DNA from: CAWFQB01 sp965277875
GTDB taxonomy: Bacteria > Armatimonadota > Chthonomonadetes > Chthonomonadales > Chthonomonadaceae
Direction of reading: 5' to 3'
NCBI GenBank assembly: GCA_965277875.1
Contig: CBDIDV010000002.1
Location: 434,001-498,000 of the forward strand
Length of the DNA: 64,000 bases
Shown: in pieces, positions 60,175 through 64,000 of the stretch
Position numbering within the stretch: the stretch's first letter is position 1
Layout of the letters: the number at the start of each line of letters is the position of its first letter
Position numbers and translations under genes: made by a program
Notes under the pieces: generated by a model
What the model was told of the DNA's origin: nothing
The model's input: only the letters and a program-made list of their open reading frames with translations
Database searches by the model: none

Positions 60175-60458
60175 TGCGCGGTTCCGTGTTCCTTCTGCAA
60201 AGCCCTGCCCGGGCGCGTCGTGTGCGGCAATAATAAGTAGGCGGGGCGATGTAGTTATCATGCCTGCCGCCTGTCAATCCATTAGACGCACACAGGCAGT
60301 CTGTTGTTTCGCTTTCCGTTCGACGCGATAGGATTAACCCGGCTGCCCCGAACGGCACGGATACTCCCGCAACGCTGTACCGCATCGAGCGAGTTTTCTC
60401 CCCCGGATTTTGCCTGCTGACATCAAAACTTTCGGGCTGCTAAAAGTAGAACGATAAG

Positions 60459-60566
60459 TAGCCGCAAAAAAGCGCAAACAATGCAAAAAGACAGGAAGGC
60501 TTGTCATAGAGTGCATGACGACTCTTCCTCCAATCTCTTTGCGTTGTTTGCGCTTTTTTGCGGCTA
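60459..60566. repeat. Palindrome, AGCCGCAAA type, after rpmA
   Basis: 60459-60481 and 60544-60566 are perfectly complementary over 23 nt, extended by six more pairs including one G-T. The arm AGCCGCAAAAAAGCGC resembles 24211. The element fills most of the 60262-60589 gap and lies just after the rpmA stop, so it may terminate rplU-rpmA. Nothing else is recognised in the gap. Confidence 0.85.
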
Positions 60567-60589
60567 AATTATTTGTAACAACTGTTTCG

Positions 60590-60919
60590 CTAAACGGCGG
60601 GCTGGCTGCTGACGCCGTCCGGCGATGCGGCCATAGCTACGGGCGCTGCTGTAGTCACTGCCGCAACTTCTGCCCCGTACACGCTGACGCGCCTGCGTTG
60701 ATTCGGCCCCTCGAAGGTGACGATGCCGTCAATCAGGGCATAGATCGTGTAATCTTTGCCCAGGCCGACGTTCTTGCCGGGGTGCAGTTTGGTCCCGCAC
60801 TGGCGCACCAGAATGTTGCCGGCCCGCACCACTTCGCCGCCAAACTTCTTGACGCCGCGCCGCTGTGCATTGCTGTCGCGTCCGTTGCGCGAACTTCCCA
60901 CGCCTTTTTTATGTGCCAT
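60590..60919 (-). CDS. rpmA: 50S ribosomal protein L27
   Basis: 109 residues. It starts MAHKKGVGSSRNGRDSNAQR, the universal L27 N-terminus that reaches the peptidyl-transferase centre, then GGEVVRAGNILVRQCGTKLHPGKNVGLGKDYTIYAL. Here the protein has a C-terminal Ala/Val-rich tail of about 20 residues (TTAAPVAMAASPDG) that most relatives lack. No cleavable Firmicute-type N-terminal extension is present. It is the second gene of the rplU-rpmA operon. Confidence 0.98.
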   Translation of the reverse strand: MAHKKGVGSSRNGRDSNAQRRGVKKFGGEVVRAGNILVRQCGTKLHPGKNVGLGKDYTIYALIDGIVTFEGPNQRRRVSVYGAEVAAVTTAAPVAMAASPDGVSSQPAV

Positions 60920-61017
60920 TACAAAAATCTCCTGAAAAGCGTTAAATGTTGAGCGTCAAGCGTTGAGAACAGGAGCGGTATGCTTAACGCCTGATGCTCA
61001 AAACTTCGTATTTTATT

Positions 61018-61329
61018 TTAGGCTTCAATGCTTTCGATGCGCAGGCGGGTCAGCTGCTGACGATGCCCGTAACGCTTGCGCTCGTTCTTCTTGGGCTTGA
61101 ACGTGATCGCGTTGATCTTCTTGCCGAGTTCCTGATCCTGTATCTTGGCGATGACCTTGACGCCAGACAGCATCGGCTGACCCACCTGAAGGCCATTATC
61201 GCCGTTTACCATCAACACCTCGGTCAGTTCCACGCGGGCGTTCAGTTCGCCTTCGATCTTCTCGACCTGGATCAGGTTGCCTACCTCGACCCGATACTGC
61301 TTGCCGCCCGTTTTCACTATCGCGTACAT
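61018..61329 (-). CDS. rplU: 50S ribosomal protein L21
   Basis: 103 residues: MYAIVKTGGKQYRVEVGNLI, then MVNGDNGLQVGQP, KVIAKIQDQELGKKI, and the L21 end KPKKNERKRYGHRQQLTRLRIESI. CAGGAG precedes the ATG. The promoter at 61521-61550 leaves a leader of about 185 nt (61330-61515), long enough for autogenous control. I did not identify a known L21 leader in it. Confidence 0.98.
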   Translation of the reverse strand: MYAIVKTGGKQYRVEVGNLIQVEKIEGELNARVELTEVLMVNGDNGLQVGQPMLSGVKVIAKIQDQELGKKINAITFKPKKNERKRYGHRQQLTRLRIESIEA

Positions 61330-61520
61330 CGTTTGCTCCTGCGTGTTCTCGCGCCCGCTTGCGCTTGGGGACTCGAAGGCTTTGCGGCAGGAATCCAATC
61401 TCATGTACACCGCAGACAAAGCCCGACTATTCAAAGTTAATATAAATCCAAAATTTTGCCGCGCCGAGCAGTACCCGCCCGGACGTAAAAAAGACGCCGT
61501 CATTTCACAGACAGCGTTAC

Positions 61521-61550
61521 AATATACCCCATCCGCGCCGCCAATGTCAA
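61521..61550 (-). promoter_or_regulatory. rplU-rpmA promoter
   Basis: On the minus strand TTGACA (61545-61550) and TATATT (61521-61526) are separated by 18 bp, a near-consensus pair. The gap 61330-61684 holds no other gene. Confidence 0.8.
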
Positions 61551-61684
61551 CTCGAAATGCGCTTGTCCTGTTTTCATTCGGTGTACCTTGACGGAACGCC
61601 CCGCCTGTGCTATACTGATTTGTCGCTGGAATTGCAGTCGGCAAACGCTCGAAATGGGTCTGTATAGTCAGGCAGCATGGTAAA

Positions 61685-61758
61685 CGGGGTGTGGCTCAGC
61701 ATGGTAGAGCGCTGCGTTCGGGACGCAGAGGTCGTAGGTTCAAATCCTGTCACCCCGA
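61685..61758 (+). tRNA. tRNA-Pro (anticodon CGG)
   Basis: Acceptor stem CGGGGTG/CACCCCG with the bacterial tRNA-Pro pair C1-G72 and A73. D-arm GCTC...GAGC, anticodon stem CTGCG/CGCAG with loop TTCGGGA (anticodon CGG), and a T-loop with GGTTCAAATCC. The CCA end is not encoded. A strong terminator follows at once. Confidence 0.96.
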
Positions 61759-61778
61759 TAGAGTTCGATATAGCCTTC

Positions 61779-61828
61779 AAATTGCCTTCGCGGTGACTGT
61801 CCAGTCAGCGTGAAGGCAATTTTGTTGT
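61779..61828 (+). terminator. Terminator after tRNA-Pro
   Basis: AAATTGCCTTC (61779-61789) pairs with GAAGGCAATTT (61812-61822), with an inner TGACTG/CAGTCA stem, followed by TTGTTGTTTG. Confidence 0.88.
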
Positions 61829-61976
61829 TTGTTTCTGTCCCGGGTGTCCAGGTCTGGCGCGAAATGAGGTATGATGAAGGGACACAAAAATAGAGAGTGC
61901 GAGGCGACGGTAAATCCCTACGCCCTCCGCAGTCTATTCAGGTGATTTTCACAGAAGTTCTTGCAGGGGAAGCCGG

Positions 61977-62939
61977 ATGAAAAGCGCGCTGGTAACAGGT
62001 GGGGCAGGATTTATCGGGTCGCATCTGGTACGCGCATTGGCCGCGCAGAATGTCGCGGTACGGGTTCTTGACAACCTCTCGTCCAGCAGTGGGGCCAGTC
62101 TCGACGGCCTGGGCCGAAAGGTCGAACTGGTCGAGGGGGATGTGCGGAATGCTATCGCCTGTTCCAACGCGTGTCGGGGCGTGGACGTGGTGTTTCATCT
62201 CGCTGCCCTGGTCAGTGTGCCGCAAAGTGTGGCCGATCCCATCCAGTCCGACGCAATCAACAGCGGCGGTACGCTTAATCTGCTGATTGCGGCGCGGGAT
62301 CGGCAGGTGCAGCGTTTCGTGTTCAGTTCCTCGGCTGCCGTGTATGGGAATACGAACGTGATACCGACCGGCGAGGACGTGCTGCCTGATCCGCTGTCGC
62401 CGTATGGCGCGCAGAAACTCAGCAGCGAACACTATGCGCGCCTGTTCGCGCACCTCTACGGCTTGGAAACCATCTGCCTGCGCTATTTCAATGTATATGG
62501 GCCGGGGCAGAACCCCCACAGCGCGTATGCCGCTGCGGTTCCCCGCTTCCTGACGGGCCTGCTGGAAGGCAAGCCGCCCATAGTTTTCGGGGACGGCGAG
62601 CAGACGCGTGACTTTTGCGCCGTGGCGGATGTCGTTGGGGCCAATCTGCTGGCCGCTACGACCCGGCGCGCGGAGGCTATCGGCGGCGTGTTCAACATCG
62701 CCGGTGGCAGGCGCGTCAGCGTGAATACCCTGCTGGATCACATGCGCGAGGCCACGGGCGCTGCGCTGCCCACGCAGTACGCGCCTAACCGTGTCGGCGA
62801 CATCCGTCACTCCGGGGCCGACATCCGCCGCGCCTGCGCCATCCTGGACTTTCAGCCCCGCGTAGACCTGACCACGGGCCTGCGCGATACCGTGGCCTAT
62901 TATCAGAGATCTTTGCCCCGATCCTCAGTTCCCCTGTAA
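61977..62939 (+). CDS. NAD-dependent UDP-sugar epimerase (extended SDR, GalE-like)
   Basis: 320 residues. The Rossmann motif is ALVTGGAGFIGSHLV (GGxGxxG). The catalytic Ser is in FVFSSSAAVYG and the Y-x3-K pair in SPYGAQKLSSE. RYFNVYGPGQNP and DFCAVADVVGANLLA complete the NDP-sugar epimerase pattern. It probably interconverts UDP-linked sugars (such as Glc/Gal or their N-acetyl forms) for surface polysaccharide. The sugar transferase starting at 63541 supports that setting. The exact substrate is not determined by sequence. Confidence 0.9.
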   Translation: MKSALVTGGAGFIGSHLVRALAAQNVAVRVLDNLSSSSGASLDGLGRKVELVEGDVRNAIACSNACRGVDVVFHLAALVSVPQSVADPIQSDAINSGGTLNLLIAARDRQVQRFVFSSSAAVYGNTNVIPTGEDVLPDPLSPYGAQKLSSEHYARLFAHLYGLETICLRYFNVYGPGQNPHSAYAAAVPRFLTGLLEGKPPIVFGDGEQTRDFCAVADVVGANLLAATTRRAEAIGGVFNIAGGRRVSVNTLLDHMREATGAALPTQYAPNRVGDIRHSGADIRRACAILDFQPRVDLTTGLRDTVAYYQRSLPRSSVPL

Positions 62940-63119
62940 ATATAACTGGAACTTTTCCGCCGAATTACCGACAAAAGAAAAGGAATCTCCGAGGCGTGAC
63001 GTTTGCCTGATGCTTGTGCTGGAGAGGGTTGATACCTGTCGCCCTGTGGCTCGGCATAGAAGGTAATAATCCTGTCGCTCGTTCTTTTAGCATAATTTTT
63101 AGTAAAAAAGCGTTTTGGC

Positions 63120-63149
63120 TTGACGTGGCCTGTACGCCTGTGCTAATCT
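63120..63149 (+). promoter_or_regulatory. Possible promoter in the 62940-63540 gap
   Basis: TTGACG (63120-63125) and TGC-TAATCT (-10 at 63144-63149), 18 bp apart. It would give a leader of about 385 nt before the sugar transferase, with small hairpins (CTCG-TAG-CGAG near 63250, GAGA-TCG-TCTC near 63354). No gene or known RNA element was recognised in this 601-nt gap. Confidence 0.4.
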
Positions 63150-63540
63150 TTACTCGCCCCGGAATAATTGCCGTCTTTCCAGACGCATCCGGCCTGTGAA
63201 CAGGTGGAGTAGAACAACGCGGCGACCGCCTGAACGGAACCAGACAGCTCGTAGCGAGTGCAAACTGTTTTAAGACATACCCGGTGACGAATGTGCCGCC
63301 CCATTCCATGTAGCCGATTGCTGAACCGACAGCAAGCCCGAATAACCCTCCAGAGATCGTCTCGTCGCCGTAATCCCTATCCCGGCTGCAAAGATGTATG
63401 CGAGACAGAAGCCGTTTTTGCGAAGCAGGGGCGCAGATGCGCGTTCATGCCCCTCAATAGCCGCCCCCGCCTGCTTCCCGCCCACCAGGAACAGCGCGGC
63501 GCGGCCCAAACGACATTTCTGCGAAAGGCACAATCAGTGC

Positions 63541-64000
63541 ATGGATGAACAACTTTCACCCGCAAGCTATCTTCCGGCATCCCCTACGATGTACGACATG
63601 ACGAAGCGCGTCTTTGATGTCGTGGTTGGTGTGGCGCTGCTGCTTTTCTTTTCGCCGCTGTTTCTGCTGATTGCAGCCGGCATTCTTTGCACGTCCAGGG
63701 GCGCGGTCTTTTACAAGCAGGTGCGCGTGGGACGCGGCGACCAGATGTTTCTCGTCTGGAAGTTCCGCACGATGTATTCCGACGCGGATCGCTGCGGGCC
63801 GCTGATTACGTCGTCCGATGACAGCCGCATCACGCCCATCGGCAAATACCTGCGTAACCTCAAAATGGACGAACTGCCGCAGTTATGGAACGTGGTGCGC
63901 GGCGACATGAGCCTGGTCGGGCCGCGCCCGCAGGTTCCGCGCTTCGTGGACGCGTTTCCGTCCGAGCAGCGCGCAATCATCATGACCGTGCGCCCCGGCA
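63541..64000 (+). CDS. Undecaprenyl-phosphate sugar phosphotransferase (WcaJ/RfbP type), 3' end outside window
   Basis: The frame from ATG 63541 runs off the right edge; 153 residues are visible. It has TKRVFDVVVGVALLLFFSPL (membrane hairpin), AVFYKQVRVGRG, FLVWKFRTMYSDAD, ITPIGKYLRNLKMDELPQLW and GDMSLVGPRPQVP, the full monotopic phosphoglycosyl transferase signature with the catalytic Asp-Glu pair (MDELPQ). It starts exopolysaccharide or O-antigen units by moving a sugar phosphate to the lipid carrier. The N-terminal long membrane domain of WcaJ is absent, as in the short (PglC-like) class. Confidence 0.92.
   Translation, partial: MDEQLSPASYLPASPTMYDMTKRVFDVVVGVALLLFFSPLFLLIAAGILCTSRGAVFYKQVRVGRGDQMFLVWKFRTMYSDADRCGPLITSSDDSRITPIGKYLRNLKMDELPQLWNVVRGDMSLVGPRPQVPRFVDAFPSEQRAIIMTVRPG

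Overview
The window looks like a chromosome segment from a GC-rich, Gram-negative-type (diderm) bacterium, most likely of the Armatimonadota. The best clue is a DUF1559 prepilin-like protein whose N-terminal methylation helix runs into a FPVFAQAREKARQ-type stretch, which is typical of that phylum. A porin, a LolA-like protein, an STN-domain protein, Lgt and LspA support an outer membrane. The taxonomy is inferred from motifs, not from a database search.

Layout. 1-941 is the end of a glycosyltransferase. 986-3354 is a complete 16S-only transcription unit: two sigma-70-like promoters, an oversized 16S gene with a long extra helix in V2, and a perfect-stem terminator, with no 23S, 5S or spacer tRNA. 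Two envelope proteins follow (3426-6225), then glnE, plsY-priA, a two-gene nuclease/TOPRIM-like cassette on the minus strand (13085-14208), a DUF2278 protein, a PAS histidine kinase, a PIN-TRAM membrane protein and a fused ispDF. A minus-strand DNA-metabolism operon (dnaX-ybaB-recR, then pdxS) ends at 19670. An SRP RNA lies at 24427-24527. Next come a HAD phosphatase, a truncated nucleotidyltransferase with a small partner, mtaB, a PsbP-like protein, ileS, a cysteine-less DksA-like protein, lspA-lgt, a beta-propeller/phosphoesterase, a C26 peptidase, a DUF1559-lipoprotein-cytochrome group, a thioredoxin/NHL protein, a Cof phosphatase with an apparent AUU start, and an esterase/MarR/DUF2306 locus.

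45562-60174 is a potassium-homeostasis island: a DUF2294 protein with a structured leader, a 27-residue membrane microprotein, kdpF, kdpA, kdpB, kdpC, an OmpL-type porin, a soluble-output histidine kinase and response regulator, a KimA-type K+ transporter, and a KdpD fragment carrying only the sensor and USP modules with no kinase. rplU-rpmA, tRNA-Pro(CGG), a UDP-sugar epimerase and the start of a polyprenyl-phosphate sugar transferase close the window.

Two themes cut across the genes. First, intergenic gaps are packed with large palindromes. One group has terminal inverted repeats and inner hairpins starting with GCCAAG (32295, 32927/33710, 48541, 51752). Another keeps a conserved core while its outer arms differ but still pair (19539, 34658). 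Second, low-complexity segments appear in frame inside ileS, mtaB and the phosphoesterase gene. Regulatory highlights are a six-unit, 11-bp-phased array at 40142-40201, a perfect 21-bp MarR-type operator over a promoter, and several structured leaders. No CRISPR array, integrase, transposase gene or prophage was seen.
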